Shown here: one piece after another, positions 50,438 to 59,876 of the stretch
Position numbering within the stretch: position 1 is the stretch's first letter
How the letters are laid out: each line of letters begins with the position of its first letter
The notes under the pieces: model-generated
What the model was told of the DNA's origin: nothing
The model's database searches: none
What the model saw: only the letters and a program-made list of their open reading frames with translations
Translations under genes and position numbers: made by a program
Assembly (NCBI RefSeq): GCF_900601905.1
Contig: NZ_UWFA01000416.1
Span: forward strand, 434,001-498,000
Source: Pseudomonas viridiflava
GTDB taxonomy: Bacteria; Pseudomonadota; Gammaproteobacteria; Pseudomonadales; Pseudomonadaceae
Length of the DNA: 64,000 bases
Direction of reading: 5' to 3'

Positions 50438-51763
50438 TCAGCGCGCCTCCTGACTGGCAATTCCACCGACACTCCCAGACGGGTTGAGAGTGACCCGCAT
50501 GAATAAGGTCATCAAGAAGCCGACCATCAACAATGCGCTGAGGAACAGCAATCCGGTCGCCGCACTTTGGCTGTTGCCCTTGACCATACCAATCAACGAC
50601 GGCCCGACGAAACCGCCCAGGTTGCCAATCGAGTTGATGACCGCAATCGACACCGCTGCGGTGGTGCGATCGAGGAACAGCGTTGGAAGTGCCCAGAACG
50701 GTGATTTGAAGCTGTACAGCCCAGACAACGCGAGGCAGATCATCGCCATGGCAATGTAAGGATTGGCCAGCAGACCCGCACCGATCAAACCAAGGGCTGC
50801 GACCAGCAAGGGAATGGCCGAGTGCAGCTTACGCTCGTTGCGCTTATCGGAACTGCGCGACCAGAGAATCATCGCCGCCGTAGCCGCGATGTAAGGCACC
50901 ATGGCGATCAAACCGATCTGCGTATGCGTCAGTGATTCGGAAAAGCTCTTGATGATCTGCGGCATCCAGTAACCGACACCAAGGCTGCCACACTGGTACA
51001 CGAAGTAGATGAACGACAGGTAGAGCACCTTCGGGTTGGTCATTGTCTTGTAGACACTCAAGCTCTTGACGTTCTTGCGGCTTAGGCGATCGCGCTCAAG
51101 CTCGGCAATCAGCCAGGCTTTTTCTTCAGGCTTGAGCCACTTGGCCTGCTCCGGCTTGTCCGTCAGAAAGAAGAAGCACGCTACCCCGAGGAACACAGCA
51201 GGAATGCCTTCAAGGAAGAGCATCCAGCGCCAGCCGCTCCAGTTCAACCAACTGATGTTGTCCATGATCCAGGTGCTCATCGGTGCACCAATGATGTAGC
51301 TCACCGGGATGGCGGCGGTGAACAGTGCAACAGTGGTCGCCAGCTCTTTGGAGCGGAACCAGAACGTCAGGTAGACGATAATACCGGGGAAAAAGCCAGC
51401 CTCGGCCACCCCGAGAAAGAAGCGCAGCACATACAGCTGGTTGGCTGTCTGAGCGAATGCAGTCGCCGCTGCGATAACGCCCCAGGTCACCAGAATCCGG
51501 GCGATCCAGACCCGCGCGCCAAACTTGTTGAGCATAACGTTGCTCGGCACTTCAAAAAGGAAGTATCCGATAAAGAAAATCCCGGAAATGAAGCCGAATG
51601 CTTCACTGCTCAGAGCCAGTTCTTTGTTCATCTGCAGCGCGGCATAACCGATGTTGGCGCGATCCAGATAGGACACGATGTAAAGCAGAAAAACGAACGG
51701 GATGATGCGTAGTGTGACCTTTCGAACGATTGCGGTTTCATCAGTCGGATTATTGTTGTTCAT
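50438..51763 (-). CDS. MFS transporter, anion:cation symporter type
   Basis: 441 aa, twelve membrane segments, with RANIGYAALQM (the DRANIG loop) and GxxFxGYxxFxxPSNxxL signature of the ACS family (tartrate, glucarate, phthalate carriers). Imports an organic acid with protons across the inner membrane. Operon with the lactonase and aconitase suggests a di- or tricarboxylate or its lactone as substrate. Confidence 0.9.
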   Translation of the reverse strand: MNNNNPTDETAIVRKVTLRIIPFVFLLYIVSYLDRANIGYAALQMNKELALSSEAFGFISGIFFIGYFLFEVPSNVMLNKFGARVWIARILVTWGVIAAATAFAQTANQLYVLRFFLGVAEAGFFPGIIVYLTFWFRSKELATTVALFTAAIPVSYIIGAPMSTWIMDNISWLNWSGWRWMLFLEGIPAVFLGVACFFFLTDKPEQAKWLKPEEKAWLIAELERDRLSRKNVKSLSVYKTMTNPKVLYLSFIYFVYQCGSLGVGYWMPQIIKSFSESLTHTQIGLIAMVPYIAATAAMILWSRSSDKRNERKLHSAIPLLVAALGLIGAGLLANPYIAMAMICLALSGLYSFKSPFWALPTLFLDRTTAAVSIAVINSIGNLGGFVGPSLIGMVKGNSQSAATGLLFLSALLMVGFLMTLFMRVTLNPSGSVGGIASQEAR

Positions 51764-51824
51764 GACGACCTCACTGTAAGCAAGCTGCTGCGTGCTCTTG
51801 TAATTGTTATGAATCGGGCGTTAC

Positions 51825-52877
51825 TCAGGCAGAAAAAACCATGCAGACCGGGCTTCCGGTGGTGACCGAAAAACCTGTCGTGCTCAACGCTCCAGTCTGC
51901 GGATCGACACCCAGCGAGATAATGCTGTCGCTGTCCTCGTTGAGCGCGAAGATGAAGCGCCCATTGGGCGTTATCGCGAAAAAGCGTGGGGTTTTGCCGT
52001 CCGTGGGCGTGAACTCAACCGCACTCAACAAGGCCGATTGCTGATCAATGGCAAATACGGCAATGCTGTCGTAACCGCGATTGGAGGCGTAGACGAAGCG
52101 TCCGCTGCGATCAACCTCTATCTCCGAAGCCCGGCTGTTTGCGGTGTAAGTACAAGGCAACGTAGGCATCACTTGAAGCGGCTTCAACGAACCGTCTTGG
52201 GCATTGAATCGGTAAGTTGTCACCGTCGAGTCCAGCTCGTTGATGACATAGGCAAAGGGTGCTTTGGGATGCAGTGCCAAGTGGCGGGGGCCCGCACCTT
52301 CGCGCGTCGCCACAAAGGGCTGATCGGCCGGAAACAACTTGCCGTTGTCAAAGCGGAAACTAAACACCCTGTCCAGCCCCTTGTCGGGCACTAGGACAAA
52401 ATTGCCGGAGTGATCGAAGGGGTTGAAGTGCGGCTTGGCAAACGGCTGCTCTACCCGGTGCGGGCCGGCCGTACCATCGAGTTCAACCAGTTGATTGATC
52501 GTCCCCAGCGAACCGTTCTCAAGCACATTCATGACGGCCAGCGAACCACTGATGTGGTTGGAAACCACCAGAAAGCGCTCGCTCGGATCCAGCGCCAGAT
52601 GCACGGGATTCTTCCCTTCACAGCTCTGCTGATTGATGAAGCTTAACTTGCCGGTCGTCTTGTCGACGCTGAACGCGCTGACTTCCCTCTGATCACCATG
52701 GACGGTATAGAGCCGGTCACCGGCCTTGTTAAGCGCCAGGAAGGACGGGTTGACCAGATCCTGGACCACCTGGATCAGCCTCAATGTGCCGTTTTCCTCG
52801 TCCACCTGATAAACCGTGATGCCATCGCCGCGCGCATTTCGCGCACGGGTGGTCCGTGACCCGACGTAGGCGTACAT
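51825..52877 (-). CDS. Lactonase, YbhE/6-phosphogluconolactonase type
   Basis: 350 aa seven-bladed propeller: repeats such as GKLSFINQQSCEGKNPVHLAL and HPKAPFAYVINELDST give the family. It would hydrolyse a sugar-acid lactone. The aconitase–MFS context suggests a lactone of a carboxylate rather than 6-phosphogluconolactone. Cytoplasmic. Same-strand gene 61 bp from the MFS gene. Confidence 0.87.
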   Translation of the reverse strand: MYAYVGSRTTRARNARGDGITVYQVDEENGTLRLIQVVQDLVNPSFLALNKAGDRLYTVHGDQREVSAFSVDKTTGKLSFINQQSCEGKNPVHLALDPSERFLVVSNHISGSLAVMNVLENGSLGTINQLVELDGTAGPHRVEQPFAKPHFNPFDHSGNFVLVPDKGLDRVFSFRFDNGKLFPADQPFVATREGAGPRHLALHPKAPFAYVINELDSTVTTYRFNAQDGSLKPLQVMPTLPCTYTANSRASEIEVDRSGRFVYASNRGYDSIAVFAIDQQSALLSAVEFTPTDGKTPRFFAITPNGRFIFALNEDSDSIISLGVDPQTGALSTTGFSVTTGSPVCMVFSA

Positions 52878-52970
52878 AAAACTGTCTCCGGATAGCTGAA
52901 AGCCTTTTTACGAACGGCCCCTTCACTCAGGGCTAACCGCGACACCGTGGTGCCGCGGTCCCAGCGGCAA

Positions 52971-55664
52971 TCACTGGGTCGTGCGCTTGACTACTTTGCG
53001 GATCACGAACGGCAACACGCCGCCGTTGGTGAGATAACGTATTTCCTGCAATGAATCGATTCGGGCGTGCAACTCAATCAGCTCTAAATCGCCATTGCTT
53101 CGACGCAGAGTCATCGTGACCGGGTTGTTACCTACTACCAGATCATCCAGCCCAGCGAAATCAAAGTGCTCGCTGCCGTCCAGCTTCAAGTCCTGGACTT
53201 GTTGACCACCCTTGAACTGCAGCGGTATCACGCCCATGCCAATCAGGTTGCTGCGGTGGATTCGCTCCACGCTGCTAGCCACTACGGCTTTGACGCCGAG
53301 CAGCGCCTGGGCCTTGGCCGCCCAGTCACGGCTTGAGCCCGCGCCGTAGTTGATACCGGCAAAGACCACCATCGGGATTTGTTTGCGGATATAGCTCTCA
53401 GCTGCCAGAAACAAAGGCAGACATTCGCTGTGGTCCGCGTTCCACGCCCAGACGCCAACGCCCGGCTGGTTGTCTCCCAGCAGCAGGTTTTTCGCCGAAC
53501 GGTTGGTGAAGGCGCCGCGCAACATCACTTCGTGATTGCTGCGACGGGTGGAGTATTGATTGAGGTCCTGCGGATCCTCACCTCGCTCCAACAACCAATG
53601 GCCAGCCAGACTGTTGGCCGGAATCGCACCGGCTGGAGAGATATGGTCAGTCGTGACGTTGTCGCCCACCACCATCAGGACACGTGCGCCGCTGATGGCC
53701 AGGGAATCTTTCGGTTCGGCCTTGATATCCGCCAGGTATTGCGGGCGCCTTAAATAGGTAGACTCCGGGCTCCATGGGAACTGCACGCTGCCGACTGCCG
53801 ACAGCGCCTGCCACTGATGCGTACCGTCCCAGACCGTCGCCAGCCGTTGTTGAAAGAACTCGGGCTTGACCACTTCCAGCACCTGCGCGGCAATGTCTGC
53901 ATCGCTGGGCATCAAATCGCGCATGTACACCGGCTGGCCTTGCTGATCCTGCCCCAATGGCTGTGACTCAAGATCAATGTCGATGGTCCCGGCAATGGCA
54001 TAGGCCACGCAGAGCGCTGGCGATGCCAGATAACCGGCCTGCAGTTTCGGGTTGACCCGGCCTTCGAAGTTGCGGTTGCCGGACAACACCACCACACCTT
54101 TGAGGCCTTGATCGGCAAACGCTTCAACATGTTCTTCGAGCTTGCCAGAGTTGCCAATGCACGTCATGCAACCGAACCCTGCGAGGTCAAAGCCCAGCGC
54201 AGAGAAGTCTTCCAGCAGATTCGCTTCGGCCAGGTAATCAGCCACCACTTGCGAGCCGGGAGACAACGAGGTCTTCACCCAGGGTTTGCTTTTCAGACCC
54301 CGCGCGCGGGCGTTGCGCGCCAGAAGACCAGCCTGGACCATTTGCGAGGGATTGGCAGTGTTAGTGCAACTGGTAATGGCAGACATCACCACTGCGCCGT
54401 GAGTGATCGGCTCACCAAAACTCGGCTCGAAAAAACTCTGCTCGCAGGGACCGGCGATCAGATTGCCGCCGCCCATCACACCGTCACGGAATGACGCAGC
54501 AGCGTTCGCCAGACTCTGGCGTTGATGGGGCTGATGAGGGCCTGCCACGCTTGGCTCGATACTGGCCAGGTCCAGGTCGATCAACTCGTCGAATTGCGGC
54601 TCGGCATTCTCGTCTCGACGCCACAGCGGCTGGGCATTCATGTAGGCCACAACCTTGGTTCGAAGCTCGGCGGAACGGCCTGTCAGCTCCAGATAATTGA
54701 GCGTATCGCTGTCGAATGGGAAAAACACAACGGTAGCGCCGTATTCAGGGGCCATGTTCGACACCGTGCCGCGAGCGGCCCAGCTAAGCGTGGACAGACC
54801 AGGACCGGTGAATTCGACGAACTTGCCGACCACTGAACGCTTGCGCAGAATTTCCGCCACGTGCAGCGACAGATCGGTCGCGGTGACGCCGGGACGCATG
54901 ATGTTGGTCACCCGAATGCCGACTACCTTTGGAAAACTGATGGGTACCGGCTCGCCAAGCATTGCCGCCTGACCTTCCAATCCGCCAACGCCCCACCCCA
55001 ACACACCGATGGCGTTGATCATTGGTGTGTGGCTGTCAGTGGCGACCATATCGTCGGGGTGGAGCATGCGCTGCCCGTCTTCGGTTTTGCTTTCCCAGAC
55101 CACTTGGGCCAAGGCTTCCATGTTCATCTGGTGAATGATGCCGGTGCCCGGTGGAATCACCCCGAAGTTGTCGAGGCTCTTCTGTGCCCACTTTATGAAG
55201 CGGTAGCGCTCGCTGTTGCGGCGGAAATCGATATTAAGGTTTTCTTCGACAGCATCGGCTTCAGCGTAATGCTCAACGATTACTGAGTGATCGATGGTCA
55301 ATACGGCGGGAATTAACGGGTTCATCGACTGGGGATCGCCACCCAGCTCCGCGACGACGTCACGCATCCCGGCGAAATCCGCCAGGGCAGGCAGGCAAGT
55401 GGTGTCATGGAACATGAGCCGGTTTGGCTGGAACGGCACTTCGCAATCGGGGCCGTCGCCCAGCGCCCGGGCCAGCACCGAGGGTAACGCCTCAGGCGTG
55501 CAACGCGCGACGTTCTCCAGCAGGATGCGGATCGAATAGGGAAGCCTGGCACTCTGGGAAGGCGTCAACATCTTGTGCAGATCGACGTAAGCGAAGTGTT
55601 CGCCATCAATCACCAGACTGTTCAGCAGGTCATTTGCAATCTTGGTCATCGTTGCGTCACTCAT
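52971..55664 (-). CDS. acnA: Aconitate hydratase A type
   Basis: 897 aa, full length. Fe-S ligands in SCTNTANP and GFGCMTCIGNSG, the IDHSVIVEHY and QMNMEALAQVVW segments and the C-terminal swivel domain (GAGSSRDWAAKAQALLGVK) are present. AcnA isomerises citrate and isocitrate. It begins a four-gene operon with lactonase, MFS carrier and SBP-like gene, so this is probably a pathway-specific copy acting on a related hydroxy-tricarboxylate. A LysR gene follows upstream. Confidence 0.9.
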   Translation of the reverse strand: MSDATMTKIANDLLNSLVIDGEHFAYVDLHKMLTPSQSARLPYSIRILLENVARCTPEALPSVLARALGDGPDCEVPFQPNRLMFHDTTCLPALADFAGMRDVVAELGGDPQSMNPLIPAVLTIDHSVIVEHYAEADAVEENLNIDFRRNSERYRFIKWAQKSLDNFGVIPPGTGIIHQMNMEALAQVVWESKTEDGQRMLHPDDMVATDSHTPMINAIGVLGWGVGGLEGQAAMLGEPVPISFPKVVGIRVTNIMRPGVTATDLSLHVAEILRKRSVVGKFVEFTGPGLSTLSWAARGTVSNMAPEYGATVVFFPFDSDTLNYLELTGRSAELRTKVVAYMNAQPLWRRDENAEPQFDELIDLDLASIEPSVAGPHQPHQRQSLANAAASFRDGVMGGGNLIAGPCEQSFFEPSFGEPITHGAVVMSAITSCTNTANPSQMVQAGLLARNARARGLKSKPWVKTSLSPGSQVVADYLAEANLLEDFSALGFDLAGFGCMTCIGNSGKLEEHVEAFADQGLKGVVVLSGNRNFEGRVNPKLQAGYLASPALCVAYAIAGTIDIDLESQPLGQDQQGQPVYMRDLMPSDADIAAQVLEVVKPEFFQQRLATVWDGTHQWQALSAVGSVQFPWSPESTYLRRPQYLADIKAEPKDSLAISGARVLMVVGDNVTTDHISPAGAIPANSLAGHWLLERGEDPQDLNQYSTRRSNHEVMLRGAFTNRSAKNLLLGDNQPGVGVWAWNADHSECLPLFLAAESYIRKQIPMVVFAGINYGAGSSRDWAAKAQALLGVKAVVASSVERIHRSNLIGMGVIPLQFKGGQQVQDLKLDGSEHFDFAGLDDLVVGNNPVTMTLRRSNGDLELIELHARIDSLQEIRYLTNGGVLPFVIRKVVKRTTQ

Positions 55665-55803
55665 TCTTGTAATGTCCGCGCTGTAGGTCGAAGGCTCACT
55701 CGCTCACCGCTGATGGATGAATACTAGGAGTGAAGGCCCGGGATGAAAATTGATGTATTGCCAAGGCTGCGTTCTCCAGACGAGAACGTTTAAAACTGAA
55801 TGC

Positions 55804-56694
55804 TCAGGCTTGGGCGTGTTTCAGGTTGTCGATCAGGGTTTTCAACGTCGGTGACGCCGCTTCGTACTTACGAAATGCCAACAGCAATGAGCGCTGCGCC
55901 CAAGGCTCATCAAGGGGCACAGCCTTGAGCTTCTGGCTACGCAGATAGGGTTGCAGCACAGTGCGTGGCAGGATCGCCAGGCCAAGGCCGGTAGAAACCA
56001 TCCGGCACATGCAATCGAAGCTGCTGACGCGGATGCGTAATTTCAGTGCCTTGCCAATCTTCTCGGCTTCGTTGGTCAACAGGCTGTGCACCGAGCTTTC
56101 CAGATGCGGGCCAATAAACTCGTGCTCAAGTACTCCACTGAGCCGGATGCTCTTTTTGCTGGCCAGCGTATGATCCTGAGGCACCACCAACGTCAGTTCG
56201 TCTCGCCGATAAAGCGCTGTTTCCAGGCCTTGGGCTGGGGTCTGGTCGGCGATGATGCCCAACTCAGCACGCCCATCGGCGACTGCCCGAACAACGGCCG
56301 AGCCTACCCGCTCCTCGATATCGAACTTGATTTGCGGATACGTCGCGACAAAACGAGCGATGTCGCCCGGCAAGAACTGAGAAAGCGCGGACGTAATGGC
56401 GTGAATGCGCACATGGCCTTTGACCCCTGAAGCGTAATCACCCAACTCGTTATCCAGGCTGGCCAGGGTTTGTTTCAACTGACGGGCATAGAACAACATC
56501 GACTGCCCAGCCGGAGTAAGATCGACACCGCGTGCGTTGCGAATCAATAGTTCAGAACCGGCCTGGGATTCCAGCTCGGTAATGCGCTTGCTGACCGCGG
56601 AAACTGCCAGATGCTTGAGCCGCGCCGCACGGGTCAAGTTGCGCTCCTCGGCGACGGTGATGAAAATGTCCAGGCTGGTCAGGTCGTATCGCAT
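55804..56694 (-). CDS. LysR-family regulator
   Basis: 296 aa with LysR HTH at about 4–63 (MRYDLTSLDIFITVAEERN) and effector domain from about 90. Same orientation as the acnA-like operon and 140 bp upstream, so it is the likely pathway regulator responding to the transported acid. Confidence 0.87.
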   Translation of the reverse strand: MRYDLTSLDIFITVAEERNLTRAARLKHLAVSAVSKRITELESQAGSELLIRNARGVDLTPAGQSMLFYARQLKQTLASLDNELGDYASGVKGHVRIHAITSALSQFLPGDIARFVATYPQIKFDIEERVGSAVVRAVADGRAELGIIADQTPAQGLETALYRRDELTLVVPQDHTLASKKSIRLSGVLEHEFIGPHLESSVHSLLTNEAEKIGKALKLRIRVSSFDCMCRMVSTGLGLAILPRTVLQPYLRSQKLKAVPLDEPWAQRSLLLAFRKYEAASPTLKTLIDNLKHAQA

Positions 56695-56847
56695 GAGCGG
56701 TACCTCTTAGCTGGCGACATCTATACAAAATGTGCGCCCTGTTGTGCGACGATTTTGTACGCCGAATGAACAGAATACAATATTATTTTTGCTCGCCGCG
56801 TCGATGCGCGGCTTGAGAGCCTGTTAAGGCAGCAGACTATTCAACTG

Positions 56848-57762
56848 ATGGGACGGGAAATGCCAAGTGTATTAGTGCAGCGCATCATGAGCGATCTGCT
56901 GCAACGTATTCAGCGCGCAGAAATCGCGGTGGGCAGCCACATGAGCGCGCAGATCATAGCTGATGAATTTCGTGTATCGCGCTCACCGGCGCGCGAAGCG
57001 CTGGTCGCCCTTGCCGACCAGGGCGTGCTTGGTCAGCAGCCCAAGCGGGGTTTTTTTGTGCTGGCACCTCAGCACCTCATCACCCCTGCCCCGCTTTCTG
57101 CATTGGAGGAGCCCGAAGCCTATTACCTGCTGTCTGAAGACTGGCTGAACGACCGAATCCCGCAGGACGTCACCGAGCCGTTCGTGCGTCAGCGTTATGG
57201 CTTGAGCAAAGCCCAGGCCAGCGACATTCTCAACCGCGCTGCCAGTGTCGGCTGGGTACAACCCAAACCCGGTTATGGCTGGCGTTTCTCTGAAGTGGCC
57301 AAGACCCGACAAGCCTTGGATCAGATCTACAACCTGCGCCTGCTGATAGAGCCTGCCGGACTGCTCGAACCGACATTTCAGAGCGACGCTCAGCGGCTAC
57401 AAAAACTTCGCAGTGAGCAGAAGCAGTTATTGAGCGAAGGAATCCAGACGCTGCCCGCGGATGCGTTGTTGCGCACCGGCATGCGTTTTCACGAAGAGCT
57501 AATGAAAATGTCCGGGAACTGGATGTACCACCTGGTGCTGGTGCAGATGAATAACATGCGCCGCCTGATCGAATACCGGGCCATGGTCGATCGCAAGCGC
57601 TACTACCAACAGTGCGAGGAGCATCTGCAGATCATCGCGCTGGTGGAACAGGGAGACAATCAGGCGGCGTCCGAGCTGATGAAACGCCACCTGACCGGGT
57701 CGCTGGCACGCAAATCACCTGTGTTGCAGCAACATGCCGACGCAGCAATCAGCCCTGAATGA
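56848..57762 (+). CDS. GntR-FCD regulator with tandem winged helices
   Basis: 304 aa. First GntR wHTH (about 8–75: MSAQIIADEFRVSRSPAREAL); then a second wHTH-like region (about 96–160: LNDRIPQDVTEPFVRQRYGL, ILNRAASVGWVQPKPGYGWRF); then an FCD ligand domain (about 165–290) with the metal-binding HEELMK and HLQIIALVE histidines. The extra wing is unusual. It converges with the dehydrogenase gene, overlapping by 14 nt. Similar in design to the 62046–63026 protein. Confidence 0.83.
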   Translation: MGREMPSVLVQRIMSDLLQRIQRAEIAVGSHMSAQIIADEFRVSRSPAREALVALADQGVLGQQPKRGFFVLAPQHLITPAPLSALEEPEAYYLLSEDWLNDRIPQDVTEPFVRQRYGLSKAQASDILNRAASVGWVQPKPGYGWRFSEVAKTRQALDQIYNLRLLIEPAGLLEPTFQSDAQRLQKLRSEQKQLLSEGIQTLPADALLRTGMRFHEELMKMSGNWMYHLVLVQMNNMRRLIEYRAMVDRKRYYQQCEEHLQIIALVEQGDNQAASELMKRHLTGSLARKSPVLQQHADAAISPE

Positions 57763-58819
57763 CAGCAGCTACAGCCTCGCCAAACCCCTTGCAACCCAAA
57801 GTGCCACCCAGATCAAAGGTCCGGGTCGCCGGGTTTTCAAGCACCACATCGACAGCACGGTCCATCGCCAGGCCTGCCTCGACCAGAGCACTGTGCTGAT
57901 GGTGCTCGCCCATCCATTTCAACAGCATGGCCACCGACAGAATCATCGACACCGGGTTGGCCTTGTCCTGCCCGGCGATGTCCGGCGCGGAGCCATGTTG
58001 GGCCTGCGCCGCGCAGTGCGCATCGCTGGCCATGATTGAGCCAGCCAGGCCCAGGCTGCCGGACAATTCGCTGGCCAGATCGCTGAGGATATCGCCATAG
58101 AAATTGGTGGCAACCAGCACATCGAAGCGTTCGGGATTACGCACCAGGTGCGCCGTGGAGGCGTCGACCAGCAAATCGTCGAGCACCACCTCCGGAAACT
58201 CCTTTGCCACTGTGCGAACCGCTTCGAGAAACAAGCCATCGGTCATGTGAAAGCTGTTGGCTTTATGAATGGCGGTGACTTTCCTGTTGCGCTTCATCGC
58301 CAGCTCAAACGCGCGACGAGCAATACGTTCGCTGCAATGACGGGTGATTTTGCGAGTTGAAAGCGCCATGTCAGGGCTGGGCATGACCTCGCCCCAGCCT
58401 TTGCTCATGTTGCGATCAGGGTAAAAGCCTTCAGTCGCTTCGCGCATGATCACCAGGTCCATGCACTTGCCTTCCTTCATGTTCGAGGTCAGAAACGGTC
58501 GAGTTCGTGCTGGTCGAACGTTGGCGTATAGGTCCAGGCCAATCCGGAAACCCGCCGACACGTTGCGCCCACCCTTTTCCGGCACTGGATAATCAGCATG
58601 AGATTGAGTCCCGAGAATGATCCCGTCGTAAGTTCGGGCCTTGCTCAGGGTTTCGTCACGCAGTGTAGTGCCGTGCTTTTCCAGGCTGGCGAAACCGACG
58701 TCGTCATAGTCGAACGTCAGGTTAAGGGCGAATTTGGCGTTCACGGCCTCAAGCACGCGCATGGATGATTCAATGATTTCAGGACCGATGCCGTCACCGG
58801 GCAGTACCAGAATGCGCAT
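57749..58819 (-). CDS. Isocitrate/isopropylmalate dehydrogenase family enzyme
   Basis: 356 aa from the ATG at 58819 (MRILVLPGDGIGPEII). It has the family NAD motifs and catalytic segments VIMREATEGFYPDR and KANSFHMTDGLF, DASTAHLV, NFYGDILSDLASEL. Beta-decarboxylating oxidation of a 2-hydroxy-dicarboxylate; not a housekeeping LeuB, as no leuCD genes are near. With the acnA-like operon it may oxidise a homologue of isocitrate. Also resembles tartrate dehydrogenase. Confidence 0.85.
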   Translation of the reverse strand: MRILVLPGDGIGPEIIESSMRVLEAVNAKFALNLTFDYDDVGFASLEKHGTTLRDETLSKARTYDGIILGTQSHADYPVPEKGGRNVSAGFRIGLDLYANVRPARTRPFLTSNMKEGKCMDLVIMREATEGFYPDRNMSKGWGEVMPSPDMALSTRKITRHCSERIARRAFELAMKRNRKVTAIHKANSFHMTDGLFLEAVRTVAKEFPEVVLDDLLVDASTAHLVRNPERFDVLVATNFYGDILSDLASELSGSLGLAGSIMASDAHCAAQAQHGSAPDIAGQDKANPVSMILSVAMLLKWMGEHHQHSALVEAGLAMDRAVDVVLENPATRTFDLGGTLGCKGFGEAVAAVIQG

Positions 58820-59036
58820 AACCTTTTCCCTCTTGTTTGGATTGCTGAGATGTCTGGGGCGATTCAGGATATGTATCCAATAGCAATAAAATACAATCAA
58901 GCCCAATACCCTGGGTTTATTGATGAATCCAAGTAAATTTCGCAAAAGACCGCTTGGAAGCGGCCCCAAAGGATTGCACTTTAAAGGATTAATATGCAAT
59001 CTCATAACGCATATTTTTTGCTGACCAGGAGGCTAA

Positions 59037-59726
59037 GTGACGACCGGCACACGTATTTTTCTGATTCATGCAACTGAGCTAGCGATTGCGCCCATCACCG
59101 ACGCATTCGAAACACACTGGCCTGACGCGCAAATGGCCAATCTGCTGGACGATTCGCTGTCCAGAGAGCTGGCTGTAACGGGCGAATTGACAAAGGGGCT
59201 TGAACAGAGATTTTTGGCCCTGGCCCAATATGCCGAGGCGGCTGGTGCAGACGCGATACTCTTCACCTGCTCGGCTTTCGGTGCCGCTATCGACGCCTGC
59301 AAGCATGTTGTCTCAATCCCAGTACTAAAACCCAACGAGGCAATGATTGATCAAGCGCTTGGTTCGGCGGCGAGCATCGCACTATTAGCCACATTTGAAC
59401 CTGCTATAGCTTCCATGCTTGAAGAATTCAAGGCGGCAGCGATGGCCGCCGGCAAACCGCTGAAGATCACCACGCACCTTGCCCCCGGCGCCTTTCAGGC
59501 GCTTCAGGAGGGGAACATCGAGGGCCATGACCGTGCAGTTGCGAATGCCGCCAAGACGATTCAAGGCAGTGAGGTTATCTGCTTCGCGCAGTTTTCCATG
59601 ACCAGCGCGGCTGGACTAGCCCAGTCAGAACGTGGGCTACCGGTGCTGACAACTCCGGATACCGCCGTGATTCGGCTGAGAGAGTTGCTGGACTCCCTCA
59701 ACCGGCGATGCGAACCTCTCGGCTAA
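59037..59726 (+). CDS. Aspartate/glutamate racemase-family protein
   Basis: 229 aa with GTG start preceded by AGGAGG. First active-site motif present with Cys78 (FTCSAFG); the second half has CFAQFSM in place of the usual Cys motif, so the two-Cys racemase mechanism is not clear. Closest to the maleate isomerase / arylmalonate decarboxylase branch, which can act on carboxylates. Divergent from the dehydrogenase gene. Confidence 0.78.
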   Translation: MTTGTRIFLIHATELAIAPITDAFETHWPDAQMANLLDDSLSRELAVTGELTKGLEQRFLALAQYAEAAGADAILFTCSAFGAAIDACKHVVSIPVLKPNEAMIDQALGSAASIALLATFEPAIASMLEEFKAAAMAAGKPLKITTHLAPGAFQALQEGNIEGHDRAVANAAKTIQGSEVICFAQFSMTSAAGLAQSERGLPVLTTPDTAVIRLRELLDSLNRRCEPLG

Positions 59727-59876
59727 AGCCAGTCCCACGGGTTTGATTGATCCCCCTGGGGGCTGGGCTTGCCCGAGATTCAGGCACTGAGGGATATCAG
59801 GCAGACCGGGGCACCGATCTCCAGAGACAGGGCTCACAAGTATAGTGAGCTGCTGGCGAGGAGACCTGACGCATTT

